Assembly: GCA_009667805.1 (NCBI GenBank)
Contig: CM019069.1
Location: forward strand, 93,345,204-93,409,203
Direction of reading: 5' to 3'
Source of the DNA: Leptobrachium leishanense
Lineage: Eukaryota; Chordata; Amphibia; Anura; Megophryidae
Length of the DNA: 64,000 bases
The position numbers and the translations under genes are program-made. The stretch's first letter is position 1. Every line of letters begins with the position of its first letter. Under the pieces are notes generated by a model. It saw only the letters and a program-made list of their open reading frames with translations. It was not told the DNA's origin and did no database searches. This document shows, in pieces, positions 45,870 through 59,771 of this stretch.

Positions 45870-46570
45870 TAACATTTGTTCTTGCAATGTGTTTCTCTGT
45901 TTCGCTGTAGTCCTTTCCTGTCACACCTTCTGGTCTCTCATGTGACTTCACCAATGTGGCCCCCTGTGCTCTATTTCACCTCACATGTGTCATCCTGTAC
46001 CCCATTGCCCCTTCTATTTGTCCCCTTGTTGCCCATTTCAAATCTCGTCATGTTTCCCTTTTTCCCTACTCTATTCCCCCTGAGTCTTTTTTCCCCTTCT
46101 TTGTCCCATGTGCCCACTTTCCCCTCTCGTGTATCCTTTAGCTCCTTACATCTCCTCTCCTATACCCCAGTGGTCCTATTGCCCTGATATGTATCCTCTG
46201 TTCCGCTCTTTCACACCCATGAGTCTTCCTTTGTCTTATGTCCCATTAATATGTTTCTCCATGAGCCCCTATTCTGCTCCCATGTGTCCCTGTCCAAAAT
46301 TTTAACTCCAATCTGCCTGCTTGTGCCTCCTGTGCACCATTTCAATTCCTTTGTGTCCCCCAGGGGCCCCATTTCCCTTTCTGTGTCCCCCTGTTCCCCT
46401 CCCATATGACCTCCCATGTCCTACCTACCCTCCCATATGTCCCGCTGTACCCTGTTTAACAGCATGTGTTCCTCTGTGCCACACATCCCTTACCATGTGT
46501 CCTCCTGTACCTCATTTGCCTTCCTGTGCCCCATGTACCCTCTCATATGCTCCCTGTTTCCAGGGCCAGA
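45870..46570. repeat. Pyrimidine-rich degenerate minisatellite
   Basis: A long run of CCATGTGTCCC/CCTGTGCCCC-type words spaced about 25-35 bases, strongly C/T-biased on the plus strand, extends to the TTAA element. A single 55-base minisatellite unit lies just before it at about 45805-45860. Open frames here are compositional. Confidence 0.75.
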
Positions 46571-46578
46571 TTAATTAA

Positions 46579-47035
46579 CCCCTTCACTACAGATATTGAG
46601 AGATCTCAGGCTTCAAAGGCACCATCTGGTGCCCTGATAACGAAATATCTCGATATGCTAATCTGCAGCCCAAAAGCAAACGAAATTTGTTTGCTGCAAA
46701 CTAATTTCGTTAGCTTTTGGGCTGCAGACGGTGCCCCCAAAGTTTTAGCACTGTGGGCATATTGCCCAAAGAGCTAAAACTGTAAAATCGGCGGCTGAAA
46801 GCTCTGAAATATCAGGCTTTCAGACGCTGTCAGCAGCCGATGCAGGAGAAATAGAAGAAAATAGATCTGCTGTTAAAACCACTGTAACACAATTTGGCAG
46901 TAGATGGTGCCTTCTACTGGCCAAATAAGTTATTACAGTAATAGATAGGTATTACTATCCGATTTGTAAGATATGATTTTTCAAAAATCACTGGTTTCTG
47001 ACAAATTTTTTTTAAATCACTTGGTAGTGAAGGGA
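46579..47035. mobile_element. TTAA-flanked MITE (CCCCTTCACTAC ends)
   Basis: TTAA at 46575-46578 and 47036-47039 bound inverted ends CCCCTTCACTAC and GTAGTGAAGGGA. Inside are nested hairpins: CGAAATATCTCGATATG, and a GCAGCCCAAAAGC/GCTTTTGGGCTGC pair. It is likely piggyBac-type by its TTAA target and CCCCTT ends. Confidence 0.82.
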
Positions 47036-47039
47036 TTAA

Positions 47040-47470
47040 ACAAAATAGACATGGGTTTACAGGCACCCTTCACGAGGGGGGGGGCTTGCTCTGTAAAAAA
47101 ATATTTTAAAAAACAATTTGAAATCATTTAAACCCCTGTATCTTTGTAACCCTAAAGGCTAGAGGGACATGTAGGGTATTGTCGGAAAGGCCAGGGTGCA
47201 GTCATTTCAATGATACCAAACCTGACCAGGTTTATGTAAAAAATAAAATAATAAATTTAATATAAATGCCACAGAGCTTCAAAAAGACCTTGGCAAAATC
47301 CAAACTGCAAAAAAAATATACATCTAAATTGATTCAAAAATGTGTTTCTAAAAATAAAAAGATTACATCTTTAAAAAAAATATAATAATTTAGAAACGTT
47401 ATTACTTTTTTACATTGAAACCTATGGGATTCACCATTCGGCGGCAATTTCGGTGTTTATTGAACAATCT
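47040..47470. other. MITE debris
   Basis: It contains ACCCTAAAGGCTAGAGGGA and GATACCAAACCTGACCAGG words and, at 47395-47440, the CATTGAAACCTATGGGATTC module of the fold-back family. No complete element could be delimited. Confidence 0.4.
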
Positions 47471-47479
47471 CTAAAGTCT

Positions 47480-48860
47480 CCAAAACTACAATCCAACATC
47501 ATCTACATCACTAGAAGTTGTTTGGAAGGGTTTCAAGAAAAAAAAACATTGGATTTCATCCGTAAACAAACTCAAGCTTCCATTTGCCAGACATAACTGT
47601 AACTTCAAATGGAATCAGGTTCTATGGTGAGATGAAACAAAAATAGAGCTGTTTGGCAATAAACTTTCGACGGTTTCCGGGACAGCTTTGGTAGGATCCC
47701 TGGCAACAGACCTCTAGCCCTCCGATCCTTGGAATGGTCGGGACCGCTAATCCTAACCTCTAGCAGCCACAGAGGCCAGGGTAAACAGCAACACAGAATG
47801 AGATTGATATTAGAGAAATGTATACTGCGCAACAGTATATGGCAGGATATTTTGCACACACCAATATTAACAGACAGCAAAAACCAGACAGGGATACAGA
47901 GCAAGAGTGGTCGTACAAACAGAACAGGGTCAGCAACATAAAGGCACTTGTACCGTGCTATGGTATATGTGGCATAGTCTGATAGCACACAGTAGCAACA
48001 GATACACCAGGCAAGGGCACAGAGAGAGAGAGTAGTCGTATAGCAAACCGGGTCAGCAACGTAAAGACACTTGTACTTAGCTATGGTATATGTGGCAGGG
48101 TCTGATAGCACACAGTAGCAGTAGATACACCAGGCAGGGGTACAGAGAGAGAGTGGTCAAATATCAGGCAAAAGTCGGCAACAAATCGGGTCCTCAGAAA
48201 TAGCAGGGTCAGTAACAGTATCAAAAAGATAAATACGAACAGCGATGCGGGAATGCAAGTCCACGGCAAGGCGAGGGCTCAATGTGTGTGCTCCTCGTTT
48301 AAAGGCCGGCGGTGCCGCGTCATCATGCCGCGCAACGCCCCCTGGTCACGTGTATCCATGCTGAGTACCGCCGGAGCTCCCGGGACCCGGCCAAGTGGCG
48401 GCACTGTTCCTCCGTCCCCCTGCGGGACCCTGGACGTCACAAAACTCCAGAGGTGGTATGGGCACACACAGAGATGTAGCCAAATAGAAAGGTACCTCAT
48501 CCCCACAGTTAAATATGGTGGAGGCTCTATAATGTTTTGGACCTTTTTTCTGCCAGAAGACCTGGCACTTTTTTTTAGACTACATGATATGGACTCTATC
48601 AAATATGAACAGATATTAAATGAAAGCATAAGTGCCTCTGCCAGATAACTTAAAATGGGCCATGCTGAACCTTCCAGTAGGAAAATGATCCAAAAAATAT
48701 ATCAAAATTATCACCAAAATGGTTTACTGACCACAAAATCAAGGTATTGCAATGGCCATCCCCATCCCCTGACTCGATCTCCATAGAAATCCCATTTTGC
48801 ACATATCAGACCTTGCTTCAGAAGGAACGACATCTGAGCTGTCCTGTACAACCATGGTAC
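47480..48860 (+). pseudogene. Ancient Tc1-like transposase split by an LTR
   Basis: The part before 47666 contains an antiquated form of the DETKIELFG Asp box (GATGAAACAAAAATAGAGCT). The part after 48441 resumes with a clear [13 protein letters not shown] box. It continues through recognisable QWPSPSPD-like sequence near 48750-48780, where the usual Asn-Pro-Ile-Glu has become Ile-Ser-Ile-Glu. Several frameshifts and stops are present. Terminal repeats were not identified. It is clearly older than the three Tc1 elements described above. Confidence 0.75.
47666..48441 (-). mobile_element. Solo LTR inserted in the Tc1 fossil
   Basis: Directly flanked by AAACT (47661-47665 and 48442-48446). On the minus strand it starts TGTGACGTCCAGGG. 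It has a CpG-rich upstream part with a TTTAAA box (near 48300) and a tandem duplication of about 117 bases containing GCAACGTAAAGACACTTGTA. The insertion separates two halves of one transposase, confirming that it is younger. Confidence 0.7.
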
Positions 48861-48869
48861 AAAAAGCAA

Positions 48870-50080
48870 TGGCACCAGAAATGGCTTCTTCTCCAGTCAC
48901 ACACAGCGTGACTGAGGTGCATTGACTAGTTAAGCAAACAATGTATATGTACATTGTTCATTGTTTTGGGGTTGTGAAGATGTTAAAAGAAAAATTATTC
49001 AGGAAGAAATATGATAACACTGTAAACACATATATGTAAACATCAGCAGATGCCACTGATAAATGGAATGGACTCCCAAGTTTCCAGCGTGATGACAGCA
49101 CCTTCAACACAGGACAAGAAGTATTTTGAATATACGGTATGTGACTGATCACTGCTAAATTCATTCCTTAATGAGATGTTTCCGTCAAGTATAAAGATCA
49201 TCTACCTTTCCCGTTAACATTTAATAACATTTGAGAAACAGTGAAAACGGCACCCAATTTTATTATATCTAATAATTAGCTCATTCAAGATCTTTAAAAA
49301 GTATGCATTAATCAAGTACCTGCCCTTTCTGGTATTTCTGATAATTATATCTACAATATATATTATGATATAAAATGACAAATGCTCTTTTATACATTGT
49401 TCTATAATTGTAATTTGAGGTCACCCACATAATCAAAGATTTGTTAGCGGCAGTAATATTTGTAAATGTATTTTCAGCATCTCATTTAAAAAGGTAAGTC
49501 ATCTATTTTGCCAATTAGTGATAATTACCTTAACAGCGTACGAATAAGAAACATAATCTTAGCAATTCTGTGATTTCACACACTCATTCATTATGTATTT
49601 AGATGCAAATACCTTTATTGCTGCAGACTGGGAGAACGATTTTCTCAAGCTATGTATTTATATTTTATGGTAAGGACTAAATTTACTTGGTTCTTTAGGG
49701 TAAGCAAAGGTCGACAGTGCAGAATTCTGTAAGTTAATGTACTATAATAAATAATACTAGATAAAATAAAATAGTTAACAGTGTACTCTCACCCACTCAT
49801 TTTAACTGCTTTCTGTAAATACAAATGTATGATATACACAAAACGGAATGTTATTTTTTCTTTGCAGTTTATATGCTACAGAGCTAAGCTAGGTGCCCTG
49901 GTCGTATATCTTCTATTTAAAAGGTAAGTTTTGCACTCATTGCAATATAATGGTCAGATTCAGGGTGATTCATAACGACCCAAACCTAACGATTTTGTTT
50001 TAGATTGGAGCTAATGAATGGCAATTAATGAGGTTTTCAAGAAAGGTAACTCCTCTTAAGATGAGCATATCCCATCACAG
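48870..50080. other. AT-rich sequence without recognised gene
   Basis: Nothing identifiable apart from low-complexity AT tracts. It may be unique host DNA. Confidence 0.5.
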
Positions 50081-50969
50081 CAAGTGATGGAAGTTGTCTC
50101 CATTTTCTGTAAGGCACATGTCTAAGCAGCACAATAAAACGGTTTACAAGGTTAAATTTTATTAGAATAAACATAGAAATACAACATAGAAATACACAAC
50201 ACAGGTTTTAAAAAGACATACAATGTGTATGAAAGCTGCACTTTGGTATGCAGGATAGAGTAGAGTCTGTTAGCCCTTACAACGAGAGAGAACTTAACTC
50301 AATAGGAAACAATTTGCAGCAGCTAGTGCATAGTAAGTAATTTGGAATAAATTCCCATTAAACCAGTGCTACTGATTTGGATCTTATGGGGCGGTAAAAC
50401 TGCCCACAAAAAAGTTATACCGAATCTAGGTCCCTCATATGTCAGAAAAGCTAGAGACGGACAGCTTTTATGTGCATTAATTTCAAAATAGGCACTTATC
50501 TTATGATGGCAAAAATTGCTGGAACTATCAGTTCCGCCATGCTGTCACTGATTGATAAAGGACACGAGAGGAATCCAGGTCCATTTAAAGAGGTCCTCAC
50601 CATTAATTGAAGGAAATCCTCAATTCACATAACTTGAACCTTATTTAATTTAAAACACAAACATACAAAACGACGTGTGTGAGCATAATTGATACCAGAC
50701 AGAAATCCATCATAAAGATACGGCTCTTATTATCCAAAAAGAATAATACCACCATGATTATTGATACAATTCAAGGTTCCACACTGCCAGTCAAGTGGGT
50801 GAGGATCAAAGGACGAACACATCAATTAACCTACCTGGCGGTCTAATTTTTTCAAATTTTTGTGTCTAAAAGCATCTCAATTTTTTTTTAAAGGAAACGG
50901 GTTTTTGTGCATAGTTAGCCTGTAATAATTCGTTATCACGCACTGAAATCCGTGCAAGCAAGAGTCCTT

Positions 50970-51012
50970 ACTGGTAAAATCCTTTATAAATAAATAAATA
51001 AATAAATAAAAT
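50970..51012 (+). mobile_element. Minimal LINE tail insertion
   Basis: CTTACTGGTAAAATCCTTTA followed by seven TAAA-type units matches only the last 20-odd bases of the LINE plus its tail. The corresponding place in MITE copy 1 (near 17630) lacks it. It is an extreme case of 5' truncation. Confidence 0.7.
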
Positions 51013-51168
51013 TAAAAATAGTAAATACACAGAGTCCGATAAAGTTTGAAACACGACATAATAATTTATTATCCCAAAAATAATTATCCAAAATAATGCA
51101 AATAAATGATATTCAATAAAATACAACAACAAACACTGAAATCTGTCTGAAAACAAGGGTGAGACTAT

Positions 51169-51348
51169 CAGGGTTATTCAGAGAGCGTGAAAAGCAGGAG
51201 AATGACTGGAGAATGAAAAATTCTAGGTCAAAATAGCCGATTTGGAAAGTGTGATGAAAGGGAGAATTTTTCTGGCTTGGCTATTTTGACCTAGAATTTT
51301 TCATTCTCCAGTCATTCTCTGGCTTTTCACGCTCTCTGAATAACCCTG
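51169..51348. mobile_element. CAGGGTTATT hairpin MITE
   Basis: A 180-base hairpin with ends CAGGGTTATTCAGAGAGCGT and their complement, flanked by TAT on both sides (51166-51168 and 51349-51351). It is the same family as 39432-39610. Confidence 0.9.
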
Positions 51349-51427
51349 TATGTATGGTCTGTTTCTTATACTGTAGTGCCACCTAGTGGCCATTCATAAA
51401 CATTGTACATTGGAATTTAGTGTATTA

Positions 51428-53031
<1,604 letters not shown>

Positions 53032-53615
53032 TATAAATTTATTTTTAAGTTTGCTGCCTGGTCCCACCCCCTGCATCGTGTGACTCGCAGGGAGCCTTAC
53101 CAGGAAGCAACTCGCTGCGATCACACTGCGGGGGACAGCCAAGGAGTGCAGGAGGAGGTGAGTATGCATCCAGCCCGAGTGTGGCTCGGGGTTACCATTC
53201 GCAGTAGTGAAATTCAACCCCAGTCACATTCGGGAATACCACCAGGGAGGTTAATTCCTCATGATTAGTTTATGTGATATGGTCCTATACTGTTGAATTC
53301 ATCAATATATAAAGACAGCGGATGAAATTTGCACAAGCAACCACACCAGCGTATATGATTCGATTGTACCCCATCAAAATCAAGTTCTTATAATTAAAAA
53401 TACAGTTTCATTAGGCTTATATATAGTAGAGTTCATCAGTGAGAAAATTCAGCTGGTAAAGTTCAACATGATAAATCACGCCAGCGTGCATATTCAAATT
53501 GTACCACACCAAGACCCAGATTCAAATTCTCATAGTTGCTTGATACAATGTTTTTTCAGCTCACATGCTGTTAAATTCATCAGTATGAAAAGAGGACTAG
53601 TAGAGTACACATAAT

Positions 53616-54497
53616 TGTAACGGTAGCTATATTGCTTCCCCAAGAGTAGCGGAGTTGAGATCCTTAAGGGCAACAATATTTTCTTGATTAACACAGAAAT
53701 TGCATAAAATACAGGTTGTAACTCAAGAGCCAGGGGACTCAAAGGACTAGTTGAATTGCCTCTAGGCTCCGAGGGTTTCGAGACCGACAGAAAGCCTAGG
53801 ACATGCTCAGAAACACAATATATGGGACGACAGTCTGAAGTATTCAAGGTGCAAGGCAGTCAGGGATGCAGAAACCAATTGTTCTGGTAAATACTTGTGG
53901 TTAGTAGATACCTGGTGACTCTCGGAAGGTACTGGCTTGCATACAGGGTTGTTATTGCTAATATGTACAGAGATGCGATTAGAAATAACATTAAACAGAA
54001 ATAAACAATCGTTTGTTATCGTGGTCTTAGCAAAAACATTAACATGAGTAGTAGCCTGGGTAAAGGGTCCCCGGAGGGTTACAAGCGATACCCTAAACCT
54101 GATGGGACAGAACCAAAACAGCGAGCGATTAACCCAGCAGCCAGCATGGGGTTAAATCACTAGAACACGCAAACAGCGTAATACACACAATAGAGAGAGA
54201 GTGGTCAAAGCCAAGCCGGGTCAAATAACAGGAGCAGGAATCTCATACAAAGCAGGGCCATCAACAATAAATTCAATCAGATACAGGAAGTAGCGGTGCG
54301 TGAAACAAACTCCACAACAGGGCGATGAGGCAACTCCTCAAGCCCTGTTTTAAAGCCGGCGACTCCTGGTGACCACACCTGACCCCGCCCCCTCAGATGC
54401 CGATCTGCCAGCAGAAAGTGCTGGCACCCGGCCAGCCAGTGGTCCCCCTTCTTGCCCAGACCCCCCAGGGAGCACAGCGGAGGCTGAGGATGTAACA
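53616..54497 (-). mobile_element. Solo LTR
   Basis: An 882-base segment with ends TGTAACGG and GATGTAACA, flanked by the exact 5-base duplication ATAAT (53611-53615 and 54498-54502). On the minus strand it begins TGTTACATCC and has a GC-rich part and a TTTAAAA box near 54350, so the minus strand is probably sense. It shares the GGGTCA...AGCAGG style of the 47666 LTR. Confidence 0.85.
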
Positions 54498-55159
54498 ATA
54501 ATCAGTCATACCAACATCCATGATTAGATTGTACCATATCAAAGCCAAAATTCATCATTAAAAGAAGGCTTTCAAAGCCTGAGAGTGAAACAGCCGCAAT
54601 CAGTCAATTCAATTCAATTCAGGCGACCGGCTCATACCAAAGTTCCTTAGTCATAAGAAAACGAAGTCTGTTAAAACGCAGCCACATGACGCGTTTTGCC
54701 ATTTACATATACGGCTTCATCAAGAGTCAAAGCAGCACTGCATGTTGTTGCTAATGTGTATCAATATTGCATCATCAATGTTCTGAATCTTATTCCTAAT
54801 ATAATTTGCTTATCTGCTAAGGCAACAAACGTTCCTCCAGATAGCCCCACAAAAATAATTCTTGGCTGGTAAGATCAGGAGATCAGGATAGCCGCAGGTT
54901 CTTGGAAATGAGAAGGTCCTTAAAAACACTCTTCATTGTTGCCATTTACTCACATGACGTGTGGCATATAACCCAAAAGGTTTGCACAATACAAACATGC
55001 TCTTCCAAAGAATAAGCAATTTTAATCTTTGGGAGTGCTGTTCTCATGGGTGTGCTGTGACTTTTCAGTGTTGTAGCTGTGCTGCCACCTAGTGGCAGCT
55101 GCCAGCATGTTTTGTGATGGGATGTGCTCAACATAAGAGGAGGTAGGTTTTTTCTGAAA

Positions 55160-57803
55160 CTCATTAATTTTCTTACATTTATTTATTTATTTATTTATTT
55201 ATAAAGGATTTTACCAGGAAGGATACATTGAGATTTCTCTCATTTTCAAGTATGTCCTGGGTTCAAGAACATTGAAGTGTTACAGTTACAGAAATACAAA
55301 GTAATACAATGCAAGATATTAAAAAAAACAACACAAATATACAGATTAACAGAAAATAAATATGTAGGAAATATAGTCACTAGGTTACATGTTTACAGGT
55401 GCATTCTGTATTGAGGTATGTTAGTAAGGAGCTTTTGAGTGACTTAAGACTGGGGGAAGATTTGATGGTATCTTGGAGGTTATTCCATAATTGTGGTGCT
55501 CTGTAGAAAAATGAGGACCGAGCCACTGTCTTTTTGTATTGTGGTATTGCAAGTAAGGTGCTGGTCCTGGATCGGAGGTTATAGGATGAGGGAGCTGCTG
55601 GGGGAAGCAGTCTATTCAGGTAGGGTGGCAGCTTCCCAGAGATGCTCTTAAACACCAGGCTGGAAAGGTGAAGGGTGCGTCTGGATTCCAGCGATGGCCA
55701 GTTTAGCTCTTTTAACATGTCACAATGGTGGGTCAAGTAGTTACATTGTAGAGCAAAGCGGCAGAATGAGTTATACAATGTAGTAAGTTTATGAAGGTGT
55801 GTTTGCGGGGCGGCTGCATACACTACATCTCCGTAATCAATAGCCGGCATAAGCATTTGCTGTACAATCTGCTTTCTTACCGCGGGACTCAGGCAGGATT
55901 TGTTTCTGTACAGGGCACCTAGTTTGGGGTAAAGTTTAGATGAGAGTTTTTCGATGTGGGGGGCCAAAGGATAGATTAGGGTCCAACCACATACCTAGAT
56001 ATTTGAGAGAAGTGACTGTGGTCAGCATGCCATTTGATTTTGTCCCAACACATAGATGGGGATTTTGCAATTTGTGTAGTTTAGGTGCTGTTCCAAAGAG
56101 CATCGTTACAGTTTTGTCAGTATTTAAAAAAAGTTTGTTGTTTTTGATCCACTTTTCTACCTCTGTGAATTGTTCTTGCAGCACGGCCTCCAGCTGCGGG
56201 AGATTTGGTTTGCTGGTATAGATCACAGTGTCGTCTGCGTACATATGTACAGTTGAGGCTTTGCAGACGTTGGGCAGATCACTTATGAATATTGTGAATA
56301 GCAGGGGGCCTAGTATTGAGACTTGGGGTACACCGCAAGTGACTGGGAGCGGGAGGGAGGAGCTGCCAGAAATTGACACATATTGTGATCGGTCGGATAC
56401 ATATGATTGAAACCAGGTTAGCGTGCGATCACCAAAACCAGAGTTTTTAAGTTTTTCTAACAAGATGCCATGGTCTACCGTGTCAAAGGCCTTGGCAAAA
56501 TCAAGGAAGATGGCTCCAGTTAGGTTAGGTTAGGTTAGGCTTGTTCCATCCCAGCTTGGATATCATTGCAGACTTTTGAAAGGGCGGTTGTAGTTGAGTA
56601 ATTTGGACGAAAGCCTGATTGATCCGGGGTTAAGTAGTTCCAATATTGATAATAATCACGTAATTGTGTGTAGACACATTTTTCCAAGACTTTTGACATT
56701 ACAGGGAGCAACGATATCGGACGGTAGTTGGATACCAAAGTACTGTCACCACTTTTATGGATAGGTACCACTCTTACAGTCTTCCAGAGCTTGGGTATGT
56801 ATCCAGTTGCCAGTGACTCATTTATTAGGGTTGCAACAGGATTTGCAATTGCAGGCGCACTGATTTTAAGCAGCATTGCTGGTATTTGATCAGGTCCAGA
56901 CTGGTATTTAATTTTTTGCTTACGGAGAAGTTTAGTAACGACACTGACAGGCACTGGTCTAAAACTGAATTCCTGTCTGATACAGGGACTTTGCACAGTT
57001 GGGGGGGGGCTGACCTGCATGAGGCCTCTCTGATTGCATGTCATTTCCTTGCTTGGCAATCAAAGTGGTGGCACATCCAACAAAATAATCATTAAAGGCA
57101 TTTGCTACATCTAGGGGGTGTTGCAGGGTTTGGTTGTTTACTTTGACAGCAGCTGGCTGGGAGTGGACTGGGGGTGCTTGTATGTTACTTATGGTTCTCC
57201 AAAAGTTTCTAGGGTTTGATATGTTATTGTTTAGATTTTCATTGAAGTAATGGGCTTTGGCCATTTTTGTTTGTTTTGTGCATTCATTCCGACATTTTCG
57301 GTATTCGTAGTGATCGTTCATGGAACCAGTACTCTTGAAATTTGACCACAGTGAATCTCTAAGCTGGTACATTAGTGTAAGATCAGCTGTAACCCAGGGG
57401 AGATGAGTCCCTTTTACTCGCACTTTACGCAGCGGGGCATGGGAATTCCAGACTTGCAGGAGCTCAGACTGAAAGTATTCAACTGCACAGTCTAGGTCTG
57501 GGATTAGGTTTAGCCTGTACCAGGGGAGCTGTTTGAGATCACTTAGGAAGGATTCAAGAATAAATTTCTTCAAAGACCTGGTGGTTATTACCTTTGGGGG
57601 AGATTTCAAGGCCTTAATTTTGCGCACGCAGTACACTAGACAATGGTCACTAAAGCTATTAGCAAGAACGCCTGCCTCCTGTATTCTATCAGGAGATGAG
57701 GAGAGAATCCAGTCCAACAAGTTATGGTTAGGGCTTTTCATATTAATGCGAGTGGGGGAGGAGATTAATTGAGTTAGCTGCAAAGTTTTAAACAGCGAGC
57801 AAT
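55160..57803 (-). mobile_element. L2/CR1-type LINE, second copy, 5'-truncated
   Basis: Closely similar to 6285-8880 throughout. It ends in five TTTA units on the plus strand (55180-55203), the (TAAA)n tail. Similarity stops at about 57803, within the endonuclease coding region. It therefore lacks the 2A-like motif and the first half of the endonuclease, a typical abortive reverse-transcription product. Confidence 0.93.
55380..57783 (-). pseudogene. LINE endonuclease (partial) and reverse transcriptase, frameshifted
   Basis: Four consecutive open pieces cover the same protein as the intact copy. 57783-56959 has the end of the endonuclease, with SDHCLVYC. 57059-56535 has [20 protein letters not shown] and QSGFRPNYSTT. 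56463-55936 has [13 protein letters not shown] (Gly to Val/Ser-type change in the box) and MYADDTVIY. 55967-55380 is the C-terminus. The break near 56520 coincides with a four-fold TTAGG insertion (56520-56539), and others are small indels such as near 55965. All enzymatic boxes after the endonuclease remain readable, indicating moderate age. Confidence 0.93.
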
Positions 57804-59038
57804 CTATAAATGAATTGGGTACAGATCTAATGGAATCATCTTGTAGATTTGTATTTGATCAAGACATATTTTCATTATGATACTATAAGCAATGTCTCAG
57901 AGTTCTCTTGTAATGTAAATCGTATCTTATTTTGATTTGCGAGTTTACTGAATATTGCTATTCCAATGACTAACTGCAGTAACAGTACTTTGAATGCATA
58001 CTGTTATGTTCAATATCTCTCAACAAACCAAATACAAAATGTTTTTTGGTTCCTCACCCGTGAAATTGTGGCTCCTAGCAGTTAAAATTAGTTTTATTTT
58101 ATCTTGTAGACTATTTATGAAAGTTCTTGAATATTGAATAAATAAGACTAATATGCCAAATCAATAGGCATTAAAAAGAAGTTTATGTATGGTTCTTTCT
58201 ATCGGTTTTTCATTTCAGATAATCTTTAGTTATTCAGATATTTTTTTACAATTTCATCCATTTTTTTTTCATTTTGTTATTAGTATTTGTATTTTCTGTA
58301 TTTACAGTGAATCTGTAAACGTTGCATCCAAAAGAGTTCTGAGAATACCAACTATATGCTCAATTTAATTCTATCGGATGTTTTTCTTTTCTTTAAACGA
58401 ATGCTTTCAGACAATATTTCTTTTGAAATATCAGCTGATCCAAATAAAATAAATTCGGCCAAGCCAAAATTTGAAAAGTGATGCTGGTCCAAACAATATT
58501 GGGATGGTAAAATGCATAAAAAAAGCTTATTATCAGCCAGTATCATACAGATTTTTTCTTTTAAATATAGATATTGATAAAGTTCTGTTTACTAACAGTG
58601 CTAGATTACATAAATTGGTGAATACCCATTTGCGGAAAATGTAATTTCATAACTATGTAAATTACTATTTTCTAAATCCACATAATTTTGCTGGGAAATA
58701 TTTCACTACATCTTGAAACATTGCCATAGGAAACTGTTTCATTTTAGCAACAAAACCATTATTTTTGTCCAAATAATGTAAAATTAGCCAATGTTCTAGT
58801 TCGTCCCAATTATCCATGACTGCGATGAAGGTCATTGTTCAATGCAAAAATTATTCCACTTTTAACTCAACGGACTTTTCCAAGTGAATTCATTGAACAT
58901 TAGCATTGCCAAATAAAAAATAACTTTTTAATCCCATTGCCCTGAAATTGAAAGTGCAGAATTATATAGAAAGTCTTTGAAAGTTTTAATGGGAAAAAGT
59001 CTGAACTAGTCACTGCGCTGATTTCCTCTGGACACTAA
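57804..59038. other. AT-rich sequence without recognised gene
   Basis: No domain, tandem repeat or element boundary was recognised. It is probably unique DNA. Confidence 0.5.
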
Positions 59039-59768
59039 GGGCCATATTACAATGTTCACGCTAAAACGGGGACGTTAAGGATGAAAACCTGCACCTGCAG
59101 GTTCTCCTTAGCGTCCTCGTTTTAGCGTAATATGACGGGGCAGGAGCTAATCCAGCAGTCTGCCCTGTAACACTGCGCTAAGCCTCAGGATGCTTGAGGC
59201 AGCGAGCATCCCCTACATGGAATCCATAGGACTCCATTGAGGCTTCCACTGCCGGTCACACGACCTGCAGGATCTCGCCTCTCGTGAGATCTGACAGGTC
59301 GGCCGAGTGATCGCGGTGGAAGACGGAGGGACTTTTTTTCCCCAGTCTCCCTCTACTCCCAACGGCAAGAAGAAGCGGATTGAGCCACCATTCTCGCTGT
59401 GGGATGAGAGTTGTGTATTTGATTTTTGTTTATTTCAGTGGTGCTGACTGATTCCGCAGAAGCAGAATCTGTTAGCACCAGCTCCTAGCTGTGGTTAACT
59501 GTTCAGTTAACCACAATAGGATGGTAACTAGCATTAGGACTTTGTAATCCTAACACTAATTAATACTTTGCGCTCCCCATGTTAAGCATAGGGAGCGCAA
59601 AGTACAGTAAGCTTGCGTTGAAAAGCGCAAGCTCCAGATCACTAACGGGTTCTTTAACCCGTTACGTTCGGAATGTAATATGGTTGGCCCCCGCTAGGGC
59701 CACCTAAGCGAATGTTAACGCTCACACAGCTGAGCCCTAACGTTAGCGTTAACATTGTAATTTGGCCC
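59039..59768. mobile_element. Harbinger-like MITE, uninterrupted copy
   Basis: A 730-base element with ends GGGCCATATTACAATGTT and AACATTGTAATTTGGCCC, flanked by TAA on both sides (59036-59038 and 59769-59771). It contains the GCTAAAACGGGGAC hairpin and GGTGCTGAC...GTTAGCACC and TTTGCGCTCC/GGAGCGCAAA pairs. It shows what the 18361 copy looked like before the hAT insertion. Confidence 0.85.
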
Positions 59769-59771
59769 TAA

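Noticed and set aside
45876..46578. Pyrimidine-rich frames resembling membrane proteins
   Set aside because: The hydrophobic Leu/Pro/Ser content comes from the C/T-biased minisatellite. There is no conserved motif and all frames are similarly open.
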